DNA from: Dallia pectoralis
Lineage: Eukaryota; Chordata; Actinopteri; Esociformes; Umbridae
Assembly (NCBI GenBank): GCA_029465975.1
Contig: CM055739.1
Location: 6,669,012-6,733,011 of the forward strand
Direction: 5' to 3'
Length of the DNA: 64,000 nucleotides
Shown here: piece by piece, positions 47,801-58,974 of the stretch
Layout: each line of letters starts with the position of its first letter
Position numbering within the stretch: position 1 is the first letter of the stretch
Made by a program: the position numbers and the translations under genes
The notes under the pieces: model-generated
What the model was told of the DNA's origin: nothing
Database searches by the model: none
Seen by the model: the letters and a program-made list of their open reading frames with translations, nothing else

Positions 47801-50798
47801 GTTCGAGAGCCATTTATAATTGAGTATCATCTGCATATCTATGGTAGTTATTGTTGTTCTGTAGAATTTGGCCCAGAGGTAGCATATAGAGATTGAACAG
47901 AAGTGGTCCAAGAACAATCCCTGGGGAATTCCACATGTCATGGCCACCTTATAAGATTCATTATTGCCGTTGGTGACAAAGTAACTCCGGCTATGACAGG
48001 CTTGAAGCTTGACCTGAACCAATTTTTCAGCCTGTCCAGAAGTGTTATTTAATCGAGTGTCAAATATCGCAAATAATTCAATACTTTTATCAGAGCAGTT
48101 TCAGTACTATGGTGAGGTCGAAAGCCTGATTGGAATTTGACTAAGAGACCGCTTGAGTTCACAAAATTGCTGAGTTGATGGAAGACAGCCTTATCAATAA
48201 TCGTGGCTATAAAGATAGATTTGATACTGGTCTATAGTTGTTCAAAATAGTTGCATCCAGTGTTCTCGTTTTTAATAGATGCTTAATGGTAGCTATTTTT
48301 AGTGACGTTGGTAAAATCCCTGATTGCAGGGAGTTATTAACAATTTGCTGCAGATCCATTGTTATGGAGCAAAAAATTGTTTAAAGAAAGTATGATGGTA
48401 TTGTGTCAAGACAACACGTGAAAGCTTTAAGATGTCCAACTGTTTCTTCTAGCGTTTTTCTAATAAAATTATTAACTCAAGACTAGCAAATTCATTACAT
48501 TTCCCAATGTCAAGAGTTCAGCCTGTCGACCATGGCAAACAGAGTGCGGGTATTGTTGATGTTTTTGTTATTGTACAAAAGATTCAGTTGTGCGTAATTG
48601 GATTATACCTCACCTGACTGTCTGAGGGGTCGTCGGCCAGCTGTAGACCAAAATAGTCTCTCTCCGTCAACTCCAGGTGTTTGAACACTACATCCAGCAG
48701 GACCTGTCCTTGGTCGTGCTTCTGAAGCGTAAGAAATTACAGAGATGAACACCATCCGTTAGAATAGAAACATTACCTATACCGTCAACTGAAACTAATT
48801 TGATGGTGAGGCATAAGCCTTTTTGATCCGTATTATGTTACTTGGGCTATTAATAATTATATCCATGATAAGGGACGGGGCTTACATTTAAGGTTCGTTT
48901 ACTCCGTATCATTGAACCATTTAAACCATACAGTCGCTAAAATGGTGTTAGATAAAACGGACATTCTCAGCGGGCTCAAGTCTCGGAGGTGGCGAAGGGT
49001 CCGGTGAAGTAGTGACAGAACTCGTCCGTCTTCGAGTATGGATATGATGGTCGGTTTCCTGGAGGACTGAACCCGTAAAACGGCCAAGACAGAGCCCGTA
49101 ACACGTCTAATACAAAGCCCTTAACACGGCCAATACAGAGCCCGTAACACGGCCAATACAGAGCCCGTAACACGGCCAATACAGAGCCCGTAACACGGCC
49201 AATACAGAGCCCGTAACACGGCCAATACAGAGCCCGTAACACGGCCAATACAGAGCCCGTAACACGGCCAATACAGAGCCCGTAACACGGCCAATACAGA
49301 GCCCGTAACACGGCCAATACAGAGCCCCTTACACGGCCAATACAGAGCCCGTAACACGGCCAATACAGAGCCCGTAACACGGCCAATACAGAGCCCGTAA
49401 CACGGCCAATACAGAGCCCGTAACACGGCCAATACAGAGCCCGTAACACGGCCAATACAGAGCCCGTAACACGGCCAATACAGAGCCCGTAACACGGCCA
49501 ATACAGAGCCCGTAACACGGCCAATACAGAGCCCGTAACACGGCCAATACAGAGCCCGTAACACGGCCAATACAGAGCCCGTAACACGGCCAATACAGAG
49601 CCCGTAACACGGCCAATACAGAGCCCGTAACACGGCCAATACAGAGCCCGTAACACGGCCAATACAGAGCCGTTACACGGCCAATACAGAGCCCGTAACA
49701 CGGCCAATACAGAGCCCGTAACACGGCCAATACAGAGCCCGTAACACGGCCAATACAGAGCCCGTAACACGGCCAATACAGAGCCCGTAACACGGCCAAT
49801 ACAGAGCCCGTAACACGGCCAATACAGAGCCCGTAACACGGCCAATACAGAGCCCGTAACACGGCCAATACAGAGCCTGTAACACGGCCAATACAGAGCA
49901 CGTAACACGGCCAATACAGAGCACGTAACCCAGCCATAATGGACAGGGTCAACACTCACTACCTGTGATACAAGCCGACTGCACTTTTAGCTAATCCTCT
50001 GACAGGCGGTGACGCATTGACCCGATTTATGGACAAAGAGCTTTGTAGTGGCAGCTCTGTTTGCAGTCTCCGTAACCAAAAACATCACAATTCACGACCA
50101 GGGGATTAGTGGACAGGAGCAGATTTATTTACCCCAGAACAAAACAGAGAGGAGCGGGTAACAGCCATTAGCGTGTGTGTGTTGTAATTGGGCTCCTCAC
50201 ATAGGGGACTGGCACACTGGGCATTTTGGATCGTTGTCTAACCGGTGACCTACGTAGGTTTTGCCGTGGGATTCGCCTCCTTATAGACGGTGGACCAGAC
50301 GTTCAACGATACAAGGCTGAGGTCATATTTTCTTGCGTTGTTTTTCCCGGTACAAAGGCGGCACAGCGTCCTTGATGCACAATCAATAGGACGTCCTCTC
50401 TGAGGACTTTTTATTAAATTGTCATTATGTTGAGCAACCCATACTAGACCAATGTAAAGATGAAATACATTTCCTAATACCGGTGATAGTTAATGGGCAG
50501 CTGACGCCTACAACAACCCAACTAGTAGTAGTTGACAAGGTAATAAATAGGTTAATAAATGACACAGATATATATATATATATATATATATTGTAAATGT
50601 ATTGCTATAGGAATTGTAGTTCCTGTAGGCCAGCTGCAGGTGTTCAAAAAAGTTACTTACGTTAACTTTGAAGACTTGGACTGTGTTATCCAGCAGAAGA
50701 ACAGTACAGACCACCTCTGTGTGCCGCCTGTCTTGTGCCAGCTCCGATGCGCGGACATTATGGTTACTGCCAGTGGGCAACCAGGAGCGTGCGGTCAT
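33192..50798 (-). CDS. ptpn4: Tyrosine-protein phosphatase non-receptor type 4 (FERM-PDZ-PTP), 25 coding exons
   Basis: Exons: 50798-50661, 48721-48614, 46475-46433, 46345-46267, 46121-46077, 45988-45936, 44813-44693, 44364-44277, 44087-43999, 42889-42826, 42337-42165, 40964-40896, 40746-40600, 40411-40244, 38246-38096, 37946-37806, 37722-37563, 37242-37058, 36618-36528, 36419-36355, 35667-35521, 35382-35254, 35168-35020, 34526-34391, 34232-33192. All have GT-AG ends, phases agree, and the total is 3780 nt (1259 residues). It is a cytosolic, membrane-associated phosphotyrosine phosphatase. The FERM region covers about residues 29-330, a Ser/Pro linker 355-512, PDZ about 517-590 (RFGFNVKGG) and the phosphatase domain about 655-930 (YINANYIN, WPD loop Asp835, HCSAGIGRTG with Cys867). 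VEHHTFFRLDRPLPPQKNFF and the end ..YEEELVKPLT identify PTPN4 rather than PTPN3. Human PTPN4 is 926 residues; the excess is almost all in the last exon. Confidence 0.96.
33240..34175 (-). repeat. 18-bp coding minisatellite in the ptpn4 last exon
   Basis: About 52 units; in the plus orientation they read GTCAGTGGCTCTGTGGGC with recurrent variants (CTGCGTGT, CTGTGTGG, GGTGTGGG). Unit length is a multiple of three, so copy-number change preserves the ptpn4 frame. Runs of the same variant (for example seven CTGC(G/A)TGT units at about 33775-33900) show local homogenisation. Confidence 0.95.
34391..35168 (-). CDS. ptpn4: ptpn4 catalytic-loop exons
   Basis: Two exons (35168-35020 and 34526-34391). 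The first carries the WPD loop WPDHGVPDDSTDF and ends at HC. The second completes the signature HCSAGIGRTG and runs through MRDQRAMMIQTP. The catalytic cysteine and arginine are intact, so the enzyme should be active. The signature is split by the intron after the second base of its serine codon. Confidence 0.95.
35905..36190. repeat. 11-bp minisatellite in a ptpn4 intron
   Basis: About 26 units of TCATGTTTCTG, TCATGGTTCAG or TTGAGTTTCTG between the exons at 35667 and 36355. Confidence 0.93.
37563..37946 (-). CDS. ptpn4: ptpn4 PDZ-domain exons
   Basis: Two exons (37946-37806 and 37722-37563) encode the single PDZ domain, from HDNLVLVKMCPDEQGRFGFN to HDQVVMLIKTSCE. The carboxylate-binding loop reads RFGF, as in human PTPN4. 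The PDZ domain binds C-terminal peptides of partners such as glutamate-receptor subunits and is known to restrain phosphatase activity. Confidence 0.95.
38545..39182. repeat. 13-bp minisatellite in a ptpn4 intron
   Basis: About 49 units built on AGCATCAATATAG, with ATAATCAATATAG, AACATCCATATAG and AGCATCCATATAG variants in mixed order. Confidence 0.95.
39480..39700. repeat. 35-bp tandem repeat in a ptpn4 intron
   Basis: About six diverged copies containing GAATGTGTAAAAAATGACAT and CCACAGAAACATTGA. Confidence 0.85.
41755..42090. repeat. 38-bp minisatellite in a ptpn4 intron
   Basis: About nine units containing GAGAATGACCTCACAGGCTA and ACGGCTAACGTCCGGAT; one unit lacks the ACGGCTA part. It ends about 75 bp from the donor of the exon at 42165-42337. 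Confidence 0.93.
42455..42482. repeat. Short TG/CG microsatellite
   Basis: (TG)n followed by GCGCGC in a ptpn4 intron. Confidence 0.7.
42990..43165 (-). mobile_element. tRNA-derived SINE, minus orientation
   Basis: Read on the minus strand it has GGTTGCTGGTTCGAATCCC, a good tRNA B box. This is followed by CTTGAGCAAGGCACACCATC and CGCTGGGTAAAAGCATCTGC, the usual order in a fish tRNA-derived SINE. It lies in a ptpn4 intron. Confidence 0.7.
44850..44885. repeat. TG microsatellite
   Basis: (TG)n about 35 bp upstream, on the gene strand, of the ptpn4 exon starting at 44813. Confidence 0.85.
47155..48590 (-). mobile_element. Decayed non-LTR retrotransposon (L2/CR1/Rex-like) in a ptpn4 intron
   Basis: Minus-strand frames carry reverse-transcriptase fragments in order: NNTRTLFAMVDRLN, TSLKIATIKHLLKTRTLDAT and LNNYRPVS, VAMTCGIPQG with a YMLPLG-like remnant, VRNLGVVIDPELTFTSHIKA, and IHAFISSR followed after a frame change by NGRLTGLPKKTVKQ. 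Downstream, TTTATTTATATAGCACAATT and GTGCTTTACAAAGG look like the element's 3' end. Stops and frameshifts make it non-functional. It lies in the same orientation as ptpn4 and its 5' edge is within about 30 bp of the donor at 48613. Confidence 0.8.
49085..49935. repeat. 23-bp minisatellite, about 37 nearly identical copies
   Basis: The unit is CGTAACACGGCCAATACAGAGCC, with almost no variation except near 49325 and 49672 and at the edges. Each copy holds two CpGs and one CCAAT pentamer. It lies in the intron between the first two ptpn4 coding exons. Minus-strand open frames of over 300 codons are artefacts of low stop content. Confidence 0.96.
50565..50593. repeat. TA microsatellite
   Basis: (TA)n about 70 bp inside the intron from the donor of the first ptpn4 coding exon. 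Confidence 0.85.
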
Positions 50799-50815
50799 TA
50801 CTGTCCACACTGGGT
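50799..50815 (-). other. ptpn4: ptpn4 5' untranslated end of the first coding exon
   Basis: A CTGTGTTGCAG acceptor ends at 50816, 17 bases before the ATG. The transcript therefore starts in at least one further non-coding exon at higher coordinates. Confidence 0.7.
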
Positions 50816-52004
50816 CTGCAACACAGAGATAAACAAAACGGCAGTGCTCAGGAAAGTCGGGTAAGAAACACCGCATTCTCGGCAGGAGAATCTGGTCTGG
50901 GTGGTTAAAAAAAGAAAGAATCTATTCCCTTGTCACTGTCTTGGTGAAACAATTGGCCGTGGCAAAGTTTCAGTACAAAATAACCTCCTACTCAAACCTG
51001 CCTCGGACGACGCCATATGTCATTGTAGTCTTCTCTACGGCATATAAAAAGGCATCACTGTCACATCGAAGATCCTTGATCTATTTGGGGAGGCCGGACT
51101 ACAATAAAAGGTACTCAGTGATTCAGACAGACATTTCCCCTTTTTTGGCGCCACTGAGAAGAAGAGCTGTTGCCAGAATAAACGTAAGGGGCCAATAAGG
51201 AAGCATGACCCGTTTATAACCTGAACGAGTTTTCTGAAACGGAACAAAATCAGCGCCGAGGTGATGACAGAGGGTGGCCGCAGATTAGGCTTTGCCTTTG
51301 TTTCTCCTCCGCCGTGTTGGCCGTCGGGCCTGTGACGTACATGCATGGCCGTATCATGGGCAACAAGCTGCTTTTCGTGGCTCCAGCTCAGAGCAACGAA
51401 CAGGGCCAACAGCATCACTCCAAACAGGTACCAACAGAGGACAGCCGTTGTCATGGCAGCGACCAATTCGACAATCACCCCATAACAGCCTGCTATTTCA
51501 CAGGTAAATGAAATCAGAAGTAACATTTTGTCAATTTTAATCATTAAAATATTTGTCTAACTTCCATTTGCGCCTGCAACTCAAATGAGGTATTTTTATA
51601 AGCGTTGCACAGTCCAAGACCAAGACTGCTATTTTCTATTTAGGCAGTCGACTCACTCGCCGGAGTCAGTGGACATTACTGTGAGAGCCAGGTGTCTGGC
51701 CGGATGCCGTTTACCGAATAGGCACTGATCCCCTGGGCCAGCGGAGGCCCCACGTCATCCAGTCAATGCAGACAGAGCCGAGAAATGCCTCAGTACCCTA
51801 AAGTAGTTGAGTTCGGAAGAAATAACTGGTCACCAATCATTACTGTTATTCTAGTCGTCTAATCATCTAGTTGCAGGCATGTCTGGCTCTGCAACTGTGA
51901 CATTATTTAAGGAATCACTGAGTATTTGTGCTCATATAACATTAACAGAACACAGGCGAGTTGGGAAAAGGAAAATAGATCTTAATAGATTAAATAGGTT
52001 TTGC
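50816..52004. other. Upstream of the ptpn4 coding exons, mostly featureless
   Basis: The only item of note is a minus-strand frame at about 51250-51540 with one membrane-like helix (WYLFGVMLLALFVALSW). I do not recognise it, and it lacks convincing splice or start support. Confidence 0.35.
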
Positions 52005-52095
52005 GTGTTGATTTCATTCAGTTGCGTTTTAGCGGACACTCTTAACCACAGCAACTTACACAAGCGGGAACATACATTCATATCGCCCAAAGTCG
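52005..52095. mobile_element. SINE 3' tail fragment
   Basis: TTTAGCGGACACTCTTAACC and CAGCAACTTACA resemble, with a few changes, the conserved 3' core of fish tRNA-derived SINEs (TTTAGCAGACGCTCTTATCC, GAGCGACTTACA). There is no B box nearby, so this is a 5'-truncated or reversed copy. Confidence 0.5.
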
Positions 52096-52609
52096 AGGCT
52101 TAGCTACCAAAAACACAAAACCAACACCTGGGAAAGTTTGCGTTTTTAACCGCCAAGTCACAAAGTACCAGCCAATAGCAATGGGAACGGACGCGATAAC
52201 GGGTGCGAGACAACTCCTGTAACATGGAAGATGGTTTGACCTTTAACCTTTTTTTACTTGCATGACATCATCCATTGAGGCACCGCCGCACGCTGTTGTC
52301 TGTGACAATAGTGTTCCTGCCAATGGCACAGAGCGAAGCACAGAGACAGGTGGAGGCCCTGTATGCTGTCGCCACACAGGAACTCACATAGAGCATACCG
52401 TGTCATCAGTCTATGTTTCTATGTTAGGGGAGAACCAGATGCTTTAAAAAAGCTACTTCTGTGGTGATTTTAACACGAGCTAAGTCGTGCTTCGCAGCCC
52501 ATCGTAGGAACTGTATACCAGAGTTTCACTACTACATTTTAGTTAGTGAATATGGTATGATTTTCAATAGAATGCCATTTTACACATTTTGTTTTGTTAC
52601 AGACTGAAT

Positions 52610-52900
52610 TCTGATAAAATATACATTTATTATTGTCACTATTCACAAACATTCTAGTTCTGAAATATTTCATTGTCCTGTTGTAATGCTCTGAATCCAG
52701 TTTCAGGACTTGCCTGTATATGGCTCCAATTCATTGTTCCATCTGTTCGGACAGTCCCTGCTGTAAAGCATCCCCATGGCATGATGATGCCACCACCATG
52801 CTTCACGGTAGGAATGGTTGCGTAATAAGCTGTGTGAAGGTTTTGCTAGATGTCACTTTTTGCATTCTATGGATTTGCATTTAATGTTTTGCCTTAACCT
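52610..52900 (-). mobile_element. Tc1-like transposon fragment
   Basis: On the minus strand, CCGTGAAGCATGGTGGTGGC and ATCATGCCATGGGGATGCTT would read VKHGGGxIMPWGCF, the conserved Tc1 transposase block. The surrounding phrases also fit a Tc1-like fish element. Truncated; the 32-bp minisatellite starts immediately beside it. Confidence 0.65.
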
Positions 52901-52904
52901 CTTT

Positions 52905-53445
52905 TGCCATTCCAGACCTGCTTTCACATTACTTTTTGCCATTCCAGACCTGCTTTCACATTACTTTTTGCCATTCCAGACCTGCTTTCACATTACTTTT
53001 TGGCATTCCAGACCTGCTTTCACATTACTTTTTGCCATTCCAGACCTGCTTTCACATTACTTTTTGCCATTCCAGACCTGCTTTCACGTTACTTTTTGCC
53101 ATTCCAGACCTGCTTTCACATTACTTTTTGCCATTCCAGACCTGCTTTCACATTACTTTTTACCATTCCAGACCTGCTTTCACATTACTTTTTACCATTC
53201 CAGACCTGCTTTCACATTACTTTTTACCACTCCAGACCTGCTTTCACATTACTTTTTACCATTCCAGACCTGCTTTCACATTACTTTTTACCACTCCAGA
53301 CCTGCTTTTACATTACTTTTTACCACTCCAGACCTGCTTTCACATTACTTTTTACCATTCCAGACCTGCTTTCACATTACTTTTTACCATTCCAGACCTG
53401 CTTTCACATTACTTTTTACCACTCCAGACCTGCTTTCACATCACT
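52905..53445. repeat. 32-bp minisatellite
   Basis: About 17 copies containing CCATTCCAGACCTGCTTTCA and CATTACTTTTTG. A TTTTTG-to-TTTTTA change is shared by all later copies (from 53155) and an ATT-to-ACT change by some, so the array grew directionally. Open frames across it are artefacts. Confidence 0.95.
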
Positions 53446-54600
53446 ATATATATGTATATATCAGCATAGGCCTATGGGCTGAAAAGTCTCAGTAGTTCTG
53501 TAATTATCTTTAGTTTGTTGGACCCTGGCGGCTGCTTTTGGTCAGATGGCTACAAAGACCAAAAGCAGCCCTTCTGAGCAACCCCACCTCTGATGCTTTG
53601 TCAAATTAAATTGTCGGGCTGCACATCGTCTAAACAATCGAGATATGGCTCACGTCAAGACGGTTCCATCTTCACAGTAGTAATTACAAGGCGAATCAGT
53701 CCTGACCTGAGTCATACCTCAATACCTATTTGAGTCAATTAAGTACGGCTTTAAATGGGCCAACAAATAATCTGCCAAAGAGCCTCGGGTTGATTAAGGA
53801 TATTTAGGCACAATCTGTACTTTAAACAAAGATGCAGTCCAAAAATAATCACAAAGCATGGGAAAATGTAAACACATGCAACGGTCTATGACAAAATCTA
53901 ATCCTAATGAACATGGTTTACTTGGCCATACTTCAAGTTTAACTGTCAGGACGTTTGACTACAACAGCCAGGTGAACACACACTGTTGTTTATGAATGGT
54001 GATGGCAGCTAGCCATGTCCCATTTCTCAAAAAGGGGGCTGGGTCCCAACATCCATGAAGTTGAGGGATGGCAGCCGATAGGCTGTGTGTCACTGTCACC
54101 TAACAGCGCTAGCCACTCACTTGCCAACTTGGCTTGCCTGCCAACATGGCCACCACTCAAAAAAAACGAGTCCAAATCATAGACAGACTCTTTGACAGAG
54201 TGACCTTTCAATACTAGTGCCACAGCTTACAGTTCGCCCAGAGGGTTGGCAACCCGCAGACTCCCAGGCTACTATGTGAAAGAACATAAGAACATTAAAA
54301 ATAGACCTACTAAATAAAGAATATGAACGTTTTCATAATTCCCATGTTTTTCATTACCAAAACAATATAGGCAAAGATTAACTGCAAAAAAGTTTACTAA
54401 AACCTAACATGTGCAGTTCCATTATTGTCTAATTTAGGGGAAGGCATTAGGACCATACAGACAACTCCACACAGATTAAACTGTATAAATTGTATGTAAG
54501 CGTATGGGTTTGTGTAAATTACAAATAGCTTTAACGATGCTAAATTGGAATCCCCAAGATGCTAAAGTAAATGTTGTTGTGAGTAAGTACGTCGCCTCTA
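53446..54600. other. Non-coding spacer
   Basis: No gene supported. Contains a 14-bp perfect hairpin (53530-53543 with 53557-53570, GGCTGCTTTTGGTC). Confidence 0.45.
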
Positions 54601-55434
54601 ATTAAGCTAACAAACACAACTAGATAGCGTACAATTTCTGCTGAAATTGTGATGATGTGTGCTTGCGGCCACCCGTAGTCGACTGTGTACTGATATCAAC
54701 TGCCAAACTGAGGTGACACTGCTGCTGCATGCACCATAGTATACAATGTGTTAAACCTATCAGTCATTACTCATAAATACACACTGCTGCTGCAAGCACC
54801 ATAGTATACAATGTGTTAAACCACCATAGTATACAAATGTGTTAAACATATCAGTCATTACTCATGAATACACACTGCTGCTACATGCACCATAGTATAC
54901 AATGTGTTAAACCTATCAGTCATTACTCATGAATACACACTGCTGCTACATGTACCATAGTATACAATGTGTTAAACCTATCAGTCATTACTCATGAATA
55001 CACACTACTGCTGCATGCACCATAGTAGCATATGAAACAGCATTATAAACTGCTAACGCTAGCTAGCGCGCTAACGCTAGCTAACATGCTAACGTGTAAA
55101 CAGAGACCCAGAGAAAGAAGTTACCCATCCATTCATTGCTGCAGGCTGTCTGAATGTATGCATAAACTTACAGTAGTAGCTAACGCTAGCTAGCGCGCTA
55201 ACGCTAGCTAACATGCTAACGATAGCTAGCGCGCTAACGCTAGCTAACATGCTAACGTGTAAACAGAGACCCAGAGAAAGAAGTTACCCATCCATTCATT
55301 GCTGCAGGCTGTCTGAATGTATGCATAAACTTACAGTAGTAGCTAACGCTAGCTAACGCTAGCTAACATGCTAACGCTAGCTAACGCTAGCTAACATGCT
55401 AACGTGTAAACAGAGACCCAGAGAAAGAACTTAC

Positions 55435-55620
55435 CCATTCATTCGTTAATTCATTCTTTCTTTGCTGCAGGATATGTCTGTGGCTGTTGATTGCAGTGTC
55501 TGTGGCTGTTGCCTGGCAGCTATGCCTTTGTCAGGAGGACCAGCTGTCCTCATCGATATCAGAGCGCGCTGCCTCCTTCCCCCCGCCCCTTCCAGAATGT
55601 TCCTACTATTTAGCCAATCA
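55435..55620 (-). promoter_or_regulatory. Promoter/first-exon-like module, copy 1
   Basis: On the minus strand: an inverted CCAAT box (55614-55618), a perfect three-block heat-shock element GGAACATTCTGGAAG (55589-55603), an abutting GC box GGGGCGGGGGG, then about 140 bp ending GAATGG|GTAAGTTC, an ideal splice donor (last exon base 55435). The same order recurs three more times, and the module points towards ptpn4. The functional reading is inference. Confidence 0.4.
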
Positions 55621-57464
55621 ACAACCAGAAAATGCTGCTTCACTGTCTATCATTTCAAAAGATTCAGACATGGTCGTATACTTTTAGCTCTACTAACCAG
55701 AGTTTTACTCACACAGTTTAAACAATTACATCATGAGAATCCTAAGAACCAGGCGGACATTTTGATGTATAACATGTATCTGTAACCCCAGAAATGTAGG
55801 CGCTATCACAATTTACAAACGAACAAAAAAAACACAAAAAATCGCTTTCAAATTAGAGTGGAGAAAATCACCGTTTCTATGGATGTCTATGGGGAGGCGC
55901 AAGTTGGAAACAAAAGGACATAACGAAATAAATATATATGTTACAGCTTATATTTGAACATTTTGAGTGACAGCACAAATAGATGAACGTTTTGATATGC
56001 CATTTGTGTGTAAAGGGTTGAAACTCAGGCAGCAGTAGCAGTTTACAAATGTTCTCTACATTTTCTGCTGAATGGGCTCTCACACTCTAGTTTTGAAGAT
56101 TCCGTCAATGTATTTCAATGGGAATTAATTAGCGACATTATCGTTAATATTTCGTAAACTACATAACGAAACCTTCTACAAAACAATGCCAACTAAATAG
56201 AGTTCGGGACGCACATTTTGACACCTTTTTTGTCCATCTAGTGCAAAAACTGTGGGAGGAGTAGGGGTGGACAAAAGTGATATAATAATAATAATAATAA
56301 CTAGATAGCGTACAATTTCTGCAGAAATTGTGATGATGTGTGCTTGCGGCCACCCGTAGTCGACTGTGTACTGATATCAACTGCCAAACTGAGGTGACAC
56401 TGCTGCTGCTGCACCATAGAATGCAATGTGTTAAACCTATCAGTCATTACACATGAATACACACTGCTGCTACATGCACCATAGTATACAATGTGTTAAA
56501 CCTATCAGTCATTACTCATGAATACAGATTGCTGCAACATGCACCATAGTATGCAATGTGTTAAACCTATCAGTCATTACTCTTGAATACACACTGCTGC
56601 AAGCACCATAGTATACAATTTGTTAAACCTATCAGTCATTACTCATGAATACACACTGCTGCAACATGCACCATAGCATGCAATGTGTTAAACCTATCAG
56701 TCATTACTCATGAATACACACTGCTGCAAGCACCATAGTATACAATGGGTTAAACCTATCAGTCATTACTCATGAATACACACTGCTGCAACATGCACCA
56801 TAGTATGCAATGTGTTAAACCTATCAGTCATTACTCATGAATACACACTACTGCTGCATGCACCATAGTATACAATGTGTTAAACCTATCAGTCAATACT
56901 CATGAATACACACTGCTGCAACATGCACCATAGTATACAAATGTGTTAAACCTATCCGTCATTACTCATGAACACACACTGCTGCTACCTGCACCATAGT
57001 ATCCAATGTGTTAAACCTATCAGTCATTACTCATACATACACACTGCTGCAAGCACCATAGTATACAATGTGTTAAACCTATCAGTCATTACACATGAAT
57101 ACACACTGCTGCTGCAAGCACCATAGTATACAATGTGTTAAACCTATCAGTCATTACTCATTACTACAGTAGTAGCTAACGCTAGCTAGCGCGCTAACGC
57201 TAGCTAACATGCTAACGCTAGCTAGCGCGCTAACGCTAGCTAACATGCTAACGTGTAAACAGAGACCCAGAGAAATAACTTACCTATCCATTCATTGCTG
57301 CAGGCTGTCTGGATGTATGCATACACTTAAAGTAGTAGCTAACGCTAGCTAGCGCGCTAACGCTAGCTAACATGCTAACGTTAGCTAGCGCGCTAACGCT
57401 AGCTAGCGCGCTAACGCTAGCTAACATGCTAACATGTAAACAGAGACCCAGAGAAAGAACTTAC

Positions 57465-57602
57465 CAATTCATTCGTTCATTAATTGCTGCAGGCAGTGTC
57501 TTTGTCTGTAGCCAGGCAACTATGCCTTTGTCAGGAGGAACACCTGTCCTCATCGATATCAGAGCGCGCTGCCTCCTCCCCCCGCCCCTTCCAGAATGTT
57601 CC
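57465..57602 (-). promoter_or_regulatory. Promoter/first-exon-like module, copy 2
   Basis: Heat-shock element at 57588-57602, adjoining GC box and GTAAGT donor (last exon base 57465). The CCAAT box of copy 1 is missing here because the flank differs beyond the element. Confidence 0.38.
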
Positions 57603-58974
57603 TAGTAATTAGTGTGTGTCAAAATGAATAGGAATCAGGCATGGTCGTATACTTGTAGCTCTACTAACCAGAGTTTTAATCACACAGTTTAAACAATTAC
57701 ACCATGAGAATCATAAGACCCAGGCGGACATTTTGATGTATAACATGTATCTGTAACCCCGGAAATGTAGGCGCTATCACAATTTACAAACGAACAAAAA
57801 AACACCAAAAATCGCTTTCAAATTAGAGTGGAGAAAATCACCGTTTCTATGGATGTCTATGGGGAGGCGCAAGTTGGAAACAAAAGGACATAACGAAATA
57901 AATATATATGTTACAGCTTATATTTGAACATTTTGAGTGACAGCACAAATAGATGAACGTTTTGATATGCCATTTGTGTGTAAAGGGTTGAAACTCAGGC
58001 AGCAGTAGCAGTTTACAAATGTTCTCTACATTTTCTGCTGAATGGGCTCTCACACTCTAGTTTTGAAGATTCCGTCAATGTATTTCAATGGGGATTAATT
58101 AGCGACATTATCGTTAATATTTCGTAAACTACATAACGAAACCTTCTACAAAACAATGCCAACTAAATAGAGTTCGGGACGCACATTTTGACACCTTTTT
58201 TGTCCATCTAGTGCAAAAACTGTGGGAGGAGTAGGGGTGGACAAAAGTGATATAATAATAATAATAATAATAATATATATGTGAGATTACAATATGTGTC
58301 CTTGACCATAGTCAAGCCCACATAATAATAATAATAATAATAATATATATGTGAGATTAATAAGTAACATAATAATAATAATAATAATATATATGTGAGA
58401 TTACAATATGTGTCCTTGACCATAGTCAAGCACACATAACTAGATAGCGTACAATTTCTGCAGAAATTGTGATGATGTGTGCTTGCGGCCACCCGTAGTC
58501 GACTGTGTACTGATATCAACTGCCAAACTGAGGTGACACTGCTGCACCATAGAATGCAATGTGTTAAACCTATCAGTCATTACTCATGAATACACACTGC
58601 TGCTACATGCACCATAGTATACAATGTGTTAAACCTATCAGTCATTACTCATGAATACAGATTGCTGCAACATGCACCATAGTATGCAATGTGTTAAACC
58701 TATCAGTCATTACTCTTGAATACACACTGCTGCAAGCACCATAGTATACAATTTGTTAAACCATAGTATACAAATGTCACCTATCAGTCATTACTCATGA
58801 ATACACACTGCTGCAACATGCAATGTGTTAAACCAGCATGCAAATGTGTTAAACCTATCAGTCATTACTCATGAATACACACTGCATGCAAGCACCATAG
58901 TATACAATGGGTTAAACCTATCAGTCATTACTCATGAATACACACTACTGCTGCATGCACCATAGTATGCAATG

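Noticed and set aside
48976..49959. 327-codon minus frame of repeated ALYWPCYGLCIGRVTGSVLAV-like blocks
   Set aside because: A 23-bp unit shifts frame every copy, so the three-copy cycle reads through without stops; it lies in a ptpn4 intron with no splice support.
52818..53495. Three overlapping plus-strand frames of 177-225 codons
   Set aside because: All arise from the 32-bp minisatellite, and three frames are open at once.
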